A DNA stretch of 64,000 bases from Alopecurus myosuroides (GCA_028641055.1 CM054062.1:276293710-276357709), one strand, 5' to 3'; shown: positions 47,956-60,000, numbered from the stretch's first letter. Notes: generated by a model not told the origin, from the sequence alone. Numbers and translations: made by a program.

Positions 47956-48773
47956 TGTCATGGTGAGGTAAAGACATATGCCATAGGATGGCTTAAGTTT
48001 GGGGCCGATGGACACTGTGGGTATCCGGGGAGGGATCGCACGCCTAGCTGGCGCGCTCACTACACTGCAAACAACCCAATCTACCCAGGTTTGGAGCCCT
48101 CGTGTGGAGGTAACACCCCTACTCCTGCCTCTCTCTCTGTATATGTGGTGATCAAGTAACAGTGTTCCTCAAGCTCAAGGAGCTAGAGGAGGAAGAAACT
48201 CTACTGCTATCTCTCTCTCAACAAACTAGCAGCACTTCTCCTCTCAGATTATCAGCTACACTCACGCAGGAGGGGTATGGCCACCTTATGTACTGCTGGC
48301 CACCAACCATACATACATGTTTAGGTGACTACACACTGTGCCGTAGGGCACGCTTCCGTAATCTCGCCGACAGACGCCGAACGTCTTCACCGTCGTGGCC
48401 TCTGCCATGTCCTGTCCCCCTTGTCAGAGACAGGACGTGGCCTCACCCATACAGCGCACTGTACCAGCATATGCATACGCATCATCATGCCTAGTAAGTT
48501 GAACCGCACACTCGTACTCTCCCTGGATATGCGGGATTACAACGGCTCCAATTACCTCCCTCCGAGAAGAGCAGGACCCTTGTCTATCCGGACTCAGCAA
48601 GCGCTGCTGGGCCAGTCCGGAGAATACACCTTTCTTCACTTGGCTCATTGTCCTTCCTACCGAGATAGCTCCAACTCGGTACCTTTCTACTCAGTACGGC
48701 CCAACTCGGCAAGCAGTACCTCAAACACTAATTCTTACCAACCTTGCCCCTACTCAAGGGTAGCCCCCCGACA
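47956..48773 (-). repeat. Tat2 5' LTR
   Basis: 818 bases from TGTCATGG to CCCCCCGACA on the + strand, so the element strand begins TGTCGGGGGG and ends CATGACA. The right flank is AGTGT. The partner LTR is outside the window, so the outer end rests on the terminal motif only. Confidence 0.82.
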
Positions 48774-49871
48774 AGTGTTTTCAGGTTTCACACAATTTTT
48801 TGTTATTGGTGTCTAAGTGTAAGCGTGTGTGATTTTCGTATGCTGTTCTGCTCAACACTTTGTATCTGCGTTTCGGGTATTATAAATTTGAATCCGAGCA
48901 TTCTGTGCCTTCTGTGTAAGAAAACACATGTGAAGAGTTTTTTTTTGGAACAAACACGGGTGAAGAGATGTAGTTTGGGTGAGTTTGCAAACTTGTGACC
49001 AACACCAATGACACGCCCTTATAGTATGAATTTGTTCTGGCTGGAAGAATAATACTGCATATATAAAGATATTTCTGTATGATTGCGCGATGTCCGGTCT
49101 CACAAACTTTCTCATGTTTGTTCCTATGGCTGCAAGTGCAAGTCACGTTAAAACTTCAAACTACCTTTTTGTTGTTGTTGGTATGTGGTTCTTGTCAAGA
49201 ACAAATATATTCTCTGAAGTTGATAATGGGGTTATTTAATTCGCAGCTAACCAGTAGAAGTTAAGAAAACAATTTGCACATCACGCGAGCCCATACGATC
49301 CTCCCTTTATCACTGTTCTTCTTTGGCTGAATCCTGAATGAGCTGTGGTTCCATTGAGGAGAAAGAAATCGGTGCGGGCATCTCTTTCACTTGACGGCTG
49401 CTCTTCTTTTCTGCATCACTGTCTGATCCAAATCGTCGTTTAAATTGTATACTCCTGTCTAGCTACTCCCATCTCTCATGGCTTGGTCTCTCATAGTTGC
49501 ATGACAGCATGGCAGGTTTATATACTACTCAGGCGTACGTCACCGTGTCCCCATCGAAAGCACTACCATCTCGCCGACTTTTCCGATCTTATAATTTCTG
49601 TCAACAAGTTTGGTCCACTCAACCACCTTTCTTCCAATCTTCCCTTTGTAAGTTGGGAACCCGGAATGCTTTGGAAGGGAACCCTCCTCCATTTCGATCT
49701 CCCACCAGAACGTCTACCTTTAAGCTAAGCTCTACCAGCACAGTGAAGCTCCCGCCCTCTTTCCATGCACAATTGCGCACCAAGAACTTGACATGGCGCG
49801 TGTGCTACCTGCTAGTTCTGCTTGATCAGGATAGCTGGCCGCTGCTCTGTTTGATCAGATACAATACAGCC
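48774..49871 (+). promoter_or_regulatory. Upstream region and presumed 5' UTR of the hydrolase gene
   Basis: No gene or transposon recognised. A TATA-like TTTATATACT lies at 49517-49526, about 350 bases before the ATG; ACGT-containing strings (GCGTACGTCACC) follow it. The hydrolase frame is open upstream to 49497, but the encoded stretch is not like hydrolases and I treat it as UTR. Tat2 ends about 1.1 kb upstream of the ATG, so this is all the native promoter still adjacent to the gene. Confidence 0.4.
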
Positions 49872-52800
49872 ATGGGGGCCAGCCTCAGCCTCGTTTCTCT
49901 CCTCGACTACTTCGCCCGCCGCCAGTTCCTCGCCGCCGGCCTCCGCCAGCACTCCGTCGCGCTCCCCTACCCCGACGGCGGGTCCTCCTGCACCATGCAC
50001 TACTGGGCCCCGCCGGGCGAGCCGCGTCTCCCGCCACTTCTGCTCATCCACGGCTTCGGCCCTCGGGCCACTTGGCAGTGGCGCTGCCAGGTGGGCCCGC
50101 TGTCCCGCGACTTCCACCTCATCGTCCCGGACCTCCTCGGCTTCGGAAGCAGCTCGTGCGACTTCGCCTCTTCGCCGCCGCCGTCGGAGGCCACGCAGGC
50201 GGCGGCGCTCGCGGCTCTGCTGGACTCGGTGGAAGGGCTGAAGGGCAAGCGGGTGGCCGTGGCGGGGACGAGCTTCGGCGGGTTCGTGGCCTACTGGCTG
50301 GCGCGCGCGGCGGGGCCAGCGAGGGTGGGTCCCGTTGTGATCGCCAGCTCCGACCTGCTCAAGACGGCGGCCGACGATCGAGCGTTCATGAAGAGGGCCG
50401 GCGAAAGGTGGAAATGCGGGGACGAATTGCTCCTGCCCGCCGAGCCCGCCGCGATGAGGAGACTCATGGAGATGACGGTGTACCGGCCGCCGCCGGCACT
50501 GATGACAACGGACTTCGTCCTCCGGGACTTCATCCAGGTGCGTACTGTCTGTACTGGTGCCACGTTTGACTTTTTCTTTTTCGTAATGAAGCCTAGTAAA
50601 GTCTCAATCGCTGACATCATGAACAAAACCGCGAAGCAGACAGTAATACTTTTGTTGCAACCAAAGGAAAAGCTTAAGAGGGTGAAGTAAGAGCATGTCT
50701 AACAGACCCCTTATATTTTCGCCCCCTAAAACGCGTGTAGAGGGCCCTGTATACGCATTTCGCCGGCCAAAAACTCGTGCGAGCTAGCAGACCCCGTACC
50801 CCCGCCCCGTAAAACAGAATATTCTGTTTTACGGGGCGGGGGTAGAGGGTCTGCTAGCTCGCATGAGCTTTTGGCCCCTCACAAAACAGGGTTTTGGACA
50901 TTTTCATGCATAGCTAAAATCTTCACTGCCTCATTCTCTTTTGTTTTTCATCAGTTCCTGCTTGCTACAGGTCATACCAGAGTGGTTTCTGAACTATTTT
51001 TGGAGGAAAGATAACAGGAACCATCAAACTACAAGCCCCTAATGGTATTGCATTAGATGTTGCAGTTAGGGAGAACATGAACAGAACAATTCTCAAGTAT
51101 GGGTTCCCATACTTGAGGATTGTATGTTCATGTTCTCCATAACTCCAACATCCAGTGCAACACCATTAGGGGGTTGTACTTTGACAGTTCCAGGTATCTT
51201 TCTCCAAAATAGTTCAGAAAGCAAGCAGGAACAGGTGAAAAACAAGAATGGCCGACTTTCGGACAAACTTGAGGAAACCAGGCTTGACAAAAATATCTAC
51301 AGGTCATACCAGAGCGGTTCCGCGGGATGCATATGCGGCCCTTCGCGGAACCCTTCCTCTGATCTAGCAGCTTCGCTCGGTCCTCGAGGTCCTTGATGCG
51401 GAAGATCAGGCCCCCGCGGAACGGCCCGGCGAATACTCACCGTGGGGAGGCGGCGGAGATGCAAACGGCGCGGCGAGTCGAGGGGCGCCGAGGTCCACTG
51501 GGGGCCCGGCGGGGGTGCGGTGCCTCGGAGGCGACCGGATCTACGGGGCGGCGGGGGTGCGGTGCCTCAGTCATTGGTGGCGCGCCGTCGGCGGTTGGAG
51601 AGGCTTGCGAGGAGTCCATGGCGGCGAGATCTGGCGCCGCGGTTGCCGGGGAGGGCGAGGAGGCGGATTTCCGGCGGCGGCGGCGGCGGTTGGGAGCTTC
51701 GCGCGCAGTGGGGGAAAAGGTGAGGGGTTGGACCTCTATATCTCCTCCCGACCCGCACATGTAGGGGGCGACGGGCCGCCCCCTACCCAAACTTGTAAAA
51801 AATCGTCCGGGGTGGTCCATTTACGGGGCGTGCTAGATGGCCGGGTAGAGCCCAAACCCGTATATCAGCGGTTATTATACGGGTTTGGGCCATATAGGGG
51901 GTCTGTTAGACATGCTCTAAGCTGGTAAAAATTTAGAGGGTGAAGTAAGCTTAGTGACCATGCGTAATCCCGAAATGAAAAGCAATTTATACAGGTTCAG
52001 TTACAGAGTTGCAGACTGTAAACCACAGCCACCAGCCTGCTTTGTCCATTTATATGTCAAAAAAAAAATCTCTTCTAGCGAGCTCTCTTTAATTTCTAGA
52101 TGGCGACTAAAGCAGTGCAAGTTTATTTTCTCCATGGAAGGATAATTCAAGTCAGAGCGTCAGGTTTTTATCAAAGTTTTAAATAGCACGCTATAGCTTC
52201 GCTATAGCAACGCTATAGCATTTTCTGCACTGTGACGATAAGTGGATTAGCGCGCTAAATGTACCAAAACCCTTAAATAGCACGCTATAGCGGCGATTTA
52301 GCATCGCTATAGCGTTTCAAACATGTCGCCGCTAAATATCATAGCCCGCTATTTAAAACTATGGTTTTTATCTTAAAAAAAGTTAGAGCTTAATGCTGTT
52401 GTTCTCTTGAAAAACCATCGAGGATGCCCGAAGTACAACCACACAGCACGGACAAACCAAAAAGGAGAAGACCAAACAACAAAACCAAAAAGATGAGATC
52501 ACTGCCAAAGTATACCTGCTGGCACTACGACCGCAGGTGCAAGAGCTCTGGTGGCTGAAAGACGAACTCATCGATCTACACAACTTCCTGGTTGGTAGAA
52601 GCAGACAACACCTCCAGCTTTGCCAGATAGCAAAACGTCCAACCACAACGCTGCAACATACACCTCCTAACAAACAAATATAGCACCGCAGCATTCATTA
52701 ATTTCCTCCTTTCCAGATTTACTACTTCCTATGGAAAATTCGAGACAGATGATACACACGGCCACTGCAATGCTGCCCAACTGCTTATCCTGGCTCACGT

Positions 52801-53411
52801 TGTTAGACTGGAGTATTCGTGCTTTCAGCCACTAAAACTGCAATCAAGATAGAATACAACATATGTAAAACACTGCAGTACTTAATCAGTCATGCATAAT
52901 CTTGTCGTCTGCTGTCAGAAACTCTTCACGGACAACAGGGAACAGATCATTCACGTTTTAAAGGGGATCACAGTCGGCACAGACAAGTTCCAAGTGACAC
53001 CATTATCTCAGGTATACACCCCTCTTGACTTGCTTGTACATATTACTACACGTCGACTATTCACAGCATAATCTTCTTGTCCCTGCGTGTGTGCATGTCC
53101 GTACGTAGGAGGTGTTAATTGTTTGGGGAGAGCATGACCAGTTGTTCCTTGTAGAGAAGGCATTCGCAATTCAAAGGTAACACTTGGTACAAGGACTTCA
53201 GTTCTGTTGTGTATGGTAGAATAGCCTCATTTCATCATTCCTACTGATCGACCACGGATCGACCTCTGTTTCTAGGTCGTTGGATGAGAAAGCTACAGTG
53301 GAGATCATAAAGAATACAGGCCATTGTCCACAGATCGAGGACCCAGCACGGTTCAACAAGATCTTGCAGGACTTCTTGCTGGCTGCTGACAAGCCTGGTC
53401 CTGTAAGCTAG
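49872..53411 (+). CDS. Alpha/beta hydrolase, four exons, 320 residues
   Basis: Exons 49872-50537, 52919-53011, 53109-53176 and 53276-53411 give 963 coding bases with GT-AG introns and one continuous frame. Motifs: oxyanion-hole LLIHGFGPRATWQW (residues 57-70), nucleophile elbow AGTSFGGF with Ser134, acid WGEHDQLF with Asp263, and base NTGHCPQIEDP with His292. That is a complete triad in the usual order, and the length fits plant soluble alpha/beta hydrolases of the epoxide-hydrolase or esterase type; the substrate cannot be told. I see no signal peptide or clear organelle target. I chose the ATG at 49872 because it has a strong context (GCCATGGGG) and gives the family's usual start. Exon 1 is very GC-rich, as is common at grass gene 5' ends. 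Intron 1 is 2.4 kb and holds two transposons. No lesion is visible. Confidence 0.88.
50766..50875. repeat. Subterminal palindrome, 55-base arms
   Basis: Arms 50766-50820 and 50821-50875 are reverse complements with about four mismatches and no loop (centre CAGAATATTCTG). A smaller foldback with GGCCCAAACCCGTATA-like arms lies near the other end, about 51845-51892. Confidence 0.9.
50932..51250. repeat. Large imperfect inverted repeat inside the Harbinger-type element
   Basis: Arms 50932-51103 and 51106-51250 meet at CTCAAGTATGGG/CCCATACTTGAG. The outer ends pair as CATTCTCTTTTGTTTTTC with GAAAAACAAGAATG. The left arm carries an extra segment of about 21 bases (TACAGGTCATACCAGAG...) that occurs again, as a direct copy, at 51298-51319. 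Transcription would give a hairpin of about 145 base pairs. Confidence 0.85.
52173..52362. mobile_element. Mutator-type miniature element in hydrolase intron 1
   Basis: 190 bases with inverted ends (AGTTTTAAATAGCACGCTAT at left; complement of ATAGCCCGCTATTTAAAACT at right) and internal CGCTATAGC repeats. The flanks share GGTTTTTATC (52163-52172 and 52363-52372). A 9-10 base duplication fits Mutator. No coding capacity. Confidence 0.85.
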
Positions 53412-55403
53412 CATCAAGGACACCCTCACCATGAGATGCATAGCTTTACAGATTACAATAAGGTTGCTTAGCCACCTCGGTCAATTCAGAGCTGATATTC
53501 ATTTTTTTTAGATAAAGAATGTACATTAATAAGAGTTGATATTCATGTACACCAAATTATTTTGACAATATTGATCAATGAGTAAATTGCACACGGTGTC
53601 TGAGGGGATGGCTGTACATTTTGCAGAGGGGACCTCTAAGAAAAAATAAATTACGTCAAGGTCATCATGATTAGCACCTAGGACTCGTAACTGTTAAAGG
53701 TAATTACAATCAAGTCCTTGGCCACTGGCGATGCGACAAAGCTTAGAAGCACCACCATCCCCTCAGGCACCGGGGACAAAACTACTTGGCCTAGAGTAGA
53801 CGGAGCACACCATAGTGAAGAAGAGATGCCTCGTATGTGACAGAGTGGCCTGGAGGTTGAAAACATCTGGCATCGCAGAGACTCCCGGAGCAGCTACACT
53901 TCGCCTATCATGGTGGACTACCACACAACAACATGTCGTGGAGGAGCCGCCGAGGATGAGCTACACCTAGAAGCACAACTTAAGCACCCCAAGGAGCTTC
54001 AGATCTAGCCAAACCCGCAATAATTCCCCTACCATCCAGCCTCCCATCACCTCGATGGCAAAGAGAAGACCATGAACAGATCTACCAGAAGAGAAGCTCC
54101 AATGAGCTTACTGAAGCATGGATGTGTTGTGGGAGATCCATCTCCATCCAGCAGCACCAGGCATCACGCAAACGCTAGCCACTACACGATGCTCGGCATC
54201 AACACCACGATTCTCATCGGCATATCACCAGACGTCGGAAACACACTAAGATCCCTAATGGAGGCAGACCCAGACTGTACCCTCTATTGTTATATCCACT
54301 AAACAGATCAAATCTAGCATCAATCACGGAGAAACAATAGCTCTATAAATAGCTCTAAATCAACCATAACAAGGCCATTAGCAACCCAAGGCCCACGATT
54401 CCGGCAATGACGTTTAATATATGGCTAATGTTCTTAAGATCATGCCATGTACATATGAAAACATGATTTCAAATTACCCCCCCCCCCCCCTTAAAATTGT
54501 ACTACCTTCGTATCAAATTCTACAATATTTAGACACAGAAAACTAGGCAAAGGGGTAGTAAATACAAATATATCTGATATTCTTTTACATATATTATTCT
54601 ATATGCAAGAAACCCCAAAAAATGCTTCCTAGAATGATTAAATATAACAAAAAATTAATAAATGTTGTGAAGGAACCATGGGCAAAAGATGCTTGACATT
54701 ATATCAAATAATGGACCTGCTTGCTGGAAGCTCACAAGTTAGATCTAAGCTTGTTCATACATCATACGCTACTCTAAAAATCAGAAAAAGTGTCACATTA
54801 AGTAAATTAACCGAGCATATAGATTAATGTTTCACATCTAAGTTTATGCAATATCATGAAGTGAAAATTCAATATAATAATTTAGTAATTATAAGTTACT
54901 CTCGCAACTCACTGTAATTTGTATGAGTGGTAGAAACATAATACAAACACGTAACACAAACTACTGAAATGGAAACTAAAATGCTAAGATCAAATTTCCC
55001 AAGTAAACAACCGCGGCGGTAAAAAAGACCGAGTCATACCAAAGGTAGGTCTATGTTGAGTTTGGGGGGGGGGGGGGGCGCTGGTCCCCCATCCTGATGA
55101 AATTATCTAAAACAACCCCTCTATCCTCATGCACATCAAAAGGGAAAGTAGTAGGCTCCACATCACACAGATATTCAAGCCTACCTATGATACTGTAACG
55201 ATGAAGATGCACACTTGGCCCATCACCTGCATATGTGGCTCTATTGAAGTTGCTTCGGTCTCCTTTTTTTTCCCTCGCCGAGAATCAATTCAATTAACTC
55301 TAAAATGGTGATGCAGAGTCTCACATTTACGACCTCGTAAAGTCGTAAAACATAGTCGATGGGGACGCCGTAACTTGAACGTGAAGGATTGTAGAGGTAG
55401 AAG
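53412..55403. other. Unassigned region downstream of the hydrolase gene
   Basis: The first part should be the 3' UTR. After about 53480 I recognise no gene. 53860-54300 has gene-like composition with an ORF of 76 codons at 54072-54302, which I consider incidental. A C run at 54479-54492 and a G run at about 55063-55078 are low complexity. A short string CTACCTTCGTATCAAA near 54504 recalls degenerate Stowaway ends, but no partner is seen. Confidence 0.5.
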
Positions 55404-57050
55404 TGAAGGGAATATGCCCGAGAGGCAATAATAAAGTGGTTATTATCTTATTTCTTGTTTATGATAAATGTTTATTTCTCATGCTAGAATTGTATTAACC
55501 GGAAACGTTGATACATGTGTGTTTAATAAACAAACAATGGTTCCTAGTAAAGCCTCTCTTTTAACTAGCTCGTTGATTAATAGATGATCAAGGTTTGGTG
55601 ATCATGAACATTGGATGTTGTTAATAACGGGGTCATGTCATTGGTAGAATGATGTGATGAACATAGACCCAATATCAAGATAACAATACGATCAAGTCAT
55701 TTATTTTATATTGTTATATCTTGCATACGAAGTAACTTATTCCTTAGACCATGAGATCATGCCAATCCCTGGTACCGGAAGGGTACTTTGATGTCATCAA
55801 ATGTCACACCGTAACAGGATGACTATAAAGGTGTCGTTAGGTATTCGGAAAGTATTAGTTGAGAATCATGGATCAAGAGTGAGATTTGTCCATCCAAAAT
55901 GACGGAGAGATATACTCTGGCCCTCTAGGTGATATCACATCGACACCGCTTGCAAGCACGTGATATGATCACAAGGATGTCATATCACGGAAACGAGAAA
56001 AGAGTACTTGTCAGATAACGAGATTGAACAAGTTATGGTTGATACCAATGATCAAATCTCGGACAAATAAAATATCGCGAGACAAATGGAATAGTTCACG
56101 GCGTTGATGGTTCACACGATCACGAGAGTCATTTGTTGAATATATAGGAGTCATCACGGATCCCTAGATCACGCTGTTGATTATTGATCAAAGAGGAGTC
56201 TCGATCATGTCTATCTTATTAGCGAACCGTAGGGTGACACACTTAAGGTTCGATGACGCATTTGAGAGGATACGGAATAACGAAGAATGTTTTGAGCAGC
56301 ACCGAAATTGTTTCGGAAAAAATTGAAATAGTTCAAGGGTTTTTTTGTCGAATGGTTGTTAATAGAATTAACAAATGATTCGAGTTGCTATATGCAAATG
56401 TTTGTTAATAGAATTAACAAATGCTGAAATAAATAAATAAATATATTTTATTTATTTATTAAAGAAAAACTCTTGGATTTTCTAAGTGGGAAATAAAGGA
56501 AGGATGAGTGGATGTGAGTGGAGTGTCCACTCACATGATGAGGGAAGAGGTGGGGGCACCTCCATGGGCTGGCCAAACCCCCCTTGGGCTGCCCCCCTCT
56601 CCTATAAATAGAGGGCATGAGCTCCCTCTCTCACACACACTTTCCCACCTCACTTCCTCTCCACCCGTTGCTCCATTCCATGGTCTCCGGCTTGGCGAAG
56701 CCATGACCGTGGGATTCTTCACCACCACCACGCTGTCGTGCTGCTAGAGTTTCGAGGGATCCTCTACTTCCGCCTCCCCGCTGGATCGAGGGAACGGAGG
56801 TCATCATCAACCGTACGTGTGACCGATCACGGAGGCACCGCCTGATTGCAGTGCACATCTTCTCGCTCTCGGTGTGAGTACGACTACGCCAACAACGAGA
56901 GTTGATCTCGTAACACTTTGTGTCTTCGAGGGTATGTTCTTCTTAAGAAGCCCTTTCTTCCCGTTGCAATTCATCTCCTAGATTAGATCTTGGCCTTTTG
57001 GGTGTCTCTCGCGTAGGATTTTTTATGTTTTCTATGCAACGAACCCTTCA
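55404..57050 (+). repeat. Element E 5' LTR (Copia)
   Basis: 1647 bases bounded by the inverted terminal repeat TGAAGGG/CCCTTCA. The interior is Angela/BARE-like. Confidence 0.88.
56603..56610 (+). promoter_or_regulatory. TATA box of the element E LTR
   Basis: CTCCTATAAATAGAGGGC, a near-ideal plant TATA box, on the element strand about 445 bases before the LTR end. Confidence 0.75.
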
Positions 57051-57051
57051 G

Positions 57052-57064
57052 TGGTATCAGATCC
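57052..57064 (+). other. Element E primer binding site (initiator Met tRNA)
   Basis: TGGTATCAGATCC, one base after the LTR; the usual TGGTATCAGAGC with T for G at position 11. Confidence 0.85.
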
Positions 57065-60000
57065 GGATCTATGCTTAGATGTTTTGTACGGGTAGAACAC
57101 ATAGGAGTATGTGGGCGTTGATGATCATGTTTTTGCCTCCTTGAGTATTTTATGATCTTAGTGGCATAGTAGGATGAAGCTGCCCTAGACTAAGTTTACG
57201 TGTACTATGTACGCGAGAATTGTCTCACTTGTGGCTGAGGGGGTGTCTGTTTCTCCTACTATAGTTAAGATCTAATCTACAAATGGTTGTTAAAAATATG
57301 TTTTATCAACGTTGTGGCTCTTGTACGTAGGTATGAACGGTTCTATCCTCGTAAGCCCAAGCCACGTAAAATATGCAAAAATAAATTAGAAGCGTGTAAC
57401 TTGTTTTTGCAGGGCATGTGCTGTGATATGGTCAATGTTACAAACGTTATGTATGAGATTATATCTTTTGTAAATTGTTGACATACCGGCTGGAGCCATA
57501 TGGTTGTCTTATTTTTATGGCCTGCATGATGTATATCATATCCATGTGATATATTGTAATAGACAATCAAGATGGAGGTGCCATGGACATTAGTGCCACG
57601 CCGGTGGAATGATGGAGATCATACCATGATGCACAAGATGGAGATCAAGTGCAAGAAGGACCATATCATATCGTATTATTCATGCATATGCCGTTAATGC
57701 TTTTATGCATCTTATTTTTCTTAGATCACGATGGTAGCATTATAAGATGACACCTCTCACTTAATATCAAGATAATAATGTGGTCTTCCTTAAGTATGCA
57801 CCGTTAAGAAAGTTCGTCGTTTCGAGACACCACATGATGATCGGGTGTGATAGACTCAACGTTCGCATACAACGGGTGTTTTCAAGCTTAGCATGTACAT
57901 ACATGACCTTGAAACACACACAATACTACGGTTCTACTTGGCGAGCCTAGCATATACAGACATGGCCTCGGAACACGTAACCGAAAGGTAAAACATGAGT
58001 CATATGGATGATATGATGAACATGTCGATGTTCGCCTTTGAAGCTACATCATCTCACGTAATGATCGGCTTTGGTGTAGTGAATTTTGTTCGTGTAATCA
58101 CTAAAGACGACTAAGAGGGATGTTGTTTTTGAGTGTGAGTTCATGGCATAATTTTGAATTAACTTGAACTTATTTATCATGAACAACCAATCAAAGTGAA
58201 TTTGCACAAATTGTAGTATTCATTAGCATTCACAAAACTACCTTACACTTAGATTGTTAATTGAGATATAACTGTTATGATCTGGTAAATACCATTTAAG
58301 ATTGGTACCGTATTAGTGAAATTTAAAATTGAGTCCTATTCTGGATTTTCGGTATTTCCTACCTAGCTCCATATGATTAATGATGGATTGATGTAGAGAG
58401 CATATAATTTCTACTTAGAATCCAGAGTCATGGTTGCTTTCATATTACTTTATCTTCAAAAGAATGTTTTGTTGATCAAGATAATTTAGGAACTGAAAAG
58501 AATTGTTTTCAGAAACAATCAAGTGAAAAATATATTGATATCTAGAAACTTATTTGTAGCAACATGACTGAGTATAATTTAGCGTGACAATGTATGATTA
58601 TATTATTTGAATATATGCAATGATTGAAGACGCTAGGCGTTTGAATATTCCAAGAAATTGGGCGCTAAACATTATCCTCTAAATTCCTTTCTTCGAGCTG
58701 TAGTAGCTTAATCATAAAATTGGTATGATGGGATGAATTAAAAGTATGGGTAAAAATCGTTTACCTTGCTTGGAGATTGCTACGAGTGGAATCTGGAAAA
58801 ATACTATTAATATGGTGATATTAGTAGAACAATCAAACTTAAACTATGACTCAATGGGTGATAGTATATGACTAACACGCCAAGGAAAATGTGCTAGTAC
58901 AACTAGCATTATTTGATGTTGAATGATTCTTCTGTAAAGGAAAGAGAATATTGAAAATAGAAATACAAAAAGATATATGCCAGAAAAAAAGATAACTGGA
59001 AAAGTCCAGCTCAGGAGTATATGCTTGATATACAAGTTATAGATGTATTACTAGTTAACAAAGTATTTTTTGCTATTTTGATACCACATTGGTTGGTATG
59101 AGTTGTCATATAAATCAACGCAATGCAAGAAATACAAGGGGCTAAAAGGAACTAGTAATAGATGTGGAATCGATTATGACAAGAACGGAAATAAAATTTT
59201 ATTGTGTTCATTATCGTATCGAACCAAAAATTCAAGATTTATTTTAAGAATTTAATAAGTTGTTATTTTGTTCTGGTGTTTTGTGAGAACGAATGAGATT
59301 GTTCAAACTATGACCATATTCCATAATTGATGGATATGTTAATATAAATCATGTTGGTAAAGTAAACATCTATAAGACTAAATGCTAAACGTTGCAAGAC
59401 GTAAAAGAGTTTCACTTAAATTGTGACACCACCATTTTTAGTTCATATCGGAAAATAAAACATGAAGGAACTCCATACTGATAGACTTCCGGAGTCATTT
59501 TGTTTTGAATAAACTGACGCTTGTGAGACCTCTTCCAAAAGATGACTAGAATTCCGTTCATAGGCCAAAGTAGAATTGACGACTAATTTAATGGAGATTG
59601 TACATATTGATGTATATAGTCCATTATGTATAGTCATGTGTGGTGGATTAAATTTTACTTCATAAAATTCTGTCAATGATTTGAGTAGATATGTGAGTAT
59701 ATCTATTTAAAGAGAACGGAGTTTGACATTTTGAATTGGTTCAAATGATTGTTAATATGAAGTAAAAAATCAATGTAACAAGATAATCAACTATTTATGA
59801 TTGGATCATAAAGTATAAATTTTGAGTTACAAGTTTAGCAAAACATCTGAGAAGTTGCAGAATTTTTCTACAACTTATATTTCTCGAATACCCCACATTA
59901 GTTTGGAGTATTCAAGAGACAAAATCAAACCTTGTTGGACATGGTAAGATAAACAAAAATGCCATTATAATTTTGTAGTTTATTCATTAGAGACAACCGC

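Larger units (their letters stand above)
38919..48773 (-). mobile_element. Tat2: Tat-lineage Ty3/Gypsy retrotransposon split by element A
   Basis: Same layout as Tat1: 5' LTR at right (47956-48773), primer site, gag-pol reading leftwards to about 41280, spacer, and an antisense gene on the + strand. The left part (start of the antisense gene and 3' LTR) must lie beyond A's 5' end, outside the window. Gag-pol is broken by many stops and frameshifts. Sequence and LTR length differ clearly from Tat1, so it is another subfamily. Confidence 0.88.
50691..51917. mobile_element. PIF/Harbinger-type non-autonomous element in hydrolase intron 1
   Basis: Inverted ends GAGCATGTCTAACAGACCCC at left and its near-complement at right (51893-51917), flanked by TAA on both sides (50688-50690 and 51918-51920). 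Three-base TAA duplications and GAGCAT ends fit PIF/Harbinger. The interior of about 1.2 kb has no transposase. It has a GC-rich part (51390-51780) with incidental ORFs on both strands, and two foldback structures. Confidence 0.85.

Noticed and set aside
49497..49871. In-frame N-terminal extension of the hydrolase by 125 codons
   Set aside because: The stretch has no hydrolase similarity, and the family start fits the ATG at 49872. I regard it as 5' UTR.
50538..50690. Open reading of hydrolase exon 1 to a stop at 50690
   Set aside because: A good donor at 50538 and the matching exon 2 at 52919 show that this is intron.
51437..51820. ORF of 127 codons on the - strand inside the Harbinger-type element
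   Set aside because: It is in very GC-rich sequence with ORFs in several frames and shows no transposase motif, so it is most likely incidental.
52380..52720. Possible LINE 3' fragment in hydrolase intron 1 (T-rich end on the - strand)
   Set aside because: I could not find a target duplication or any reverse transcriptase remnant.
54072..54302. ORF of 76 codons downstream of the hydrolase
   Set aside because: No domain, no splice context and no homologous copy in the window; I left it unannotated.
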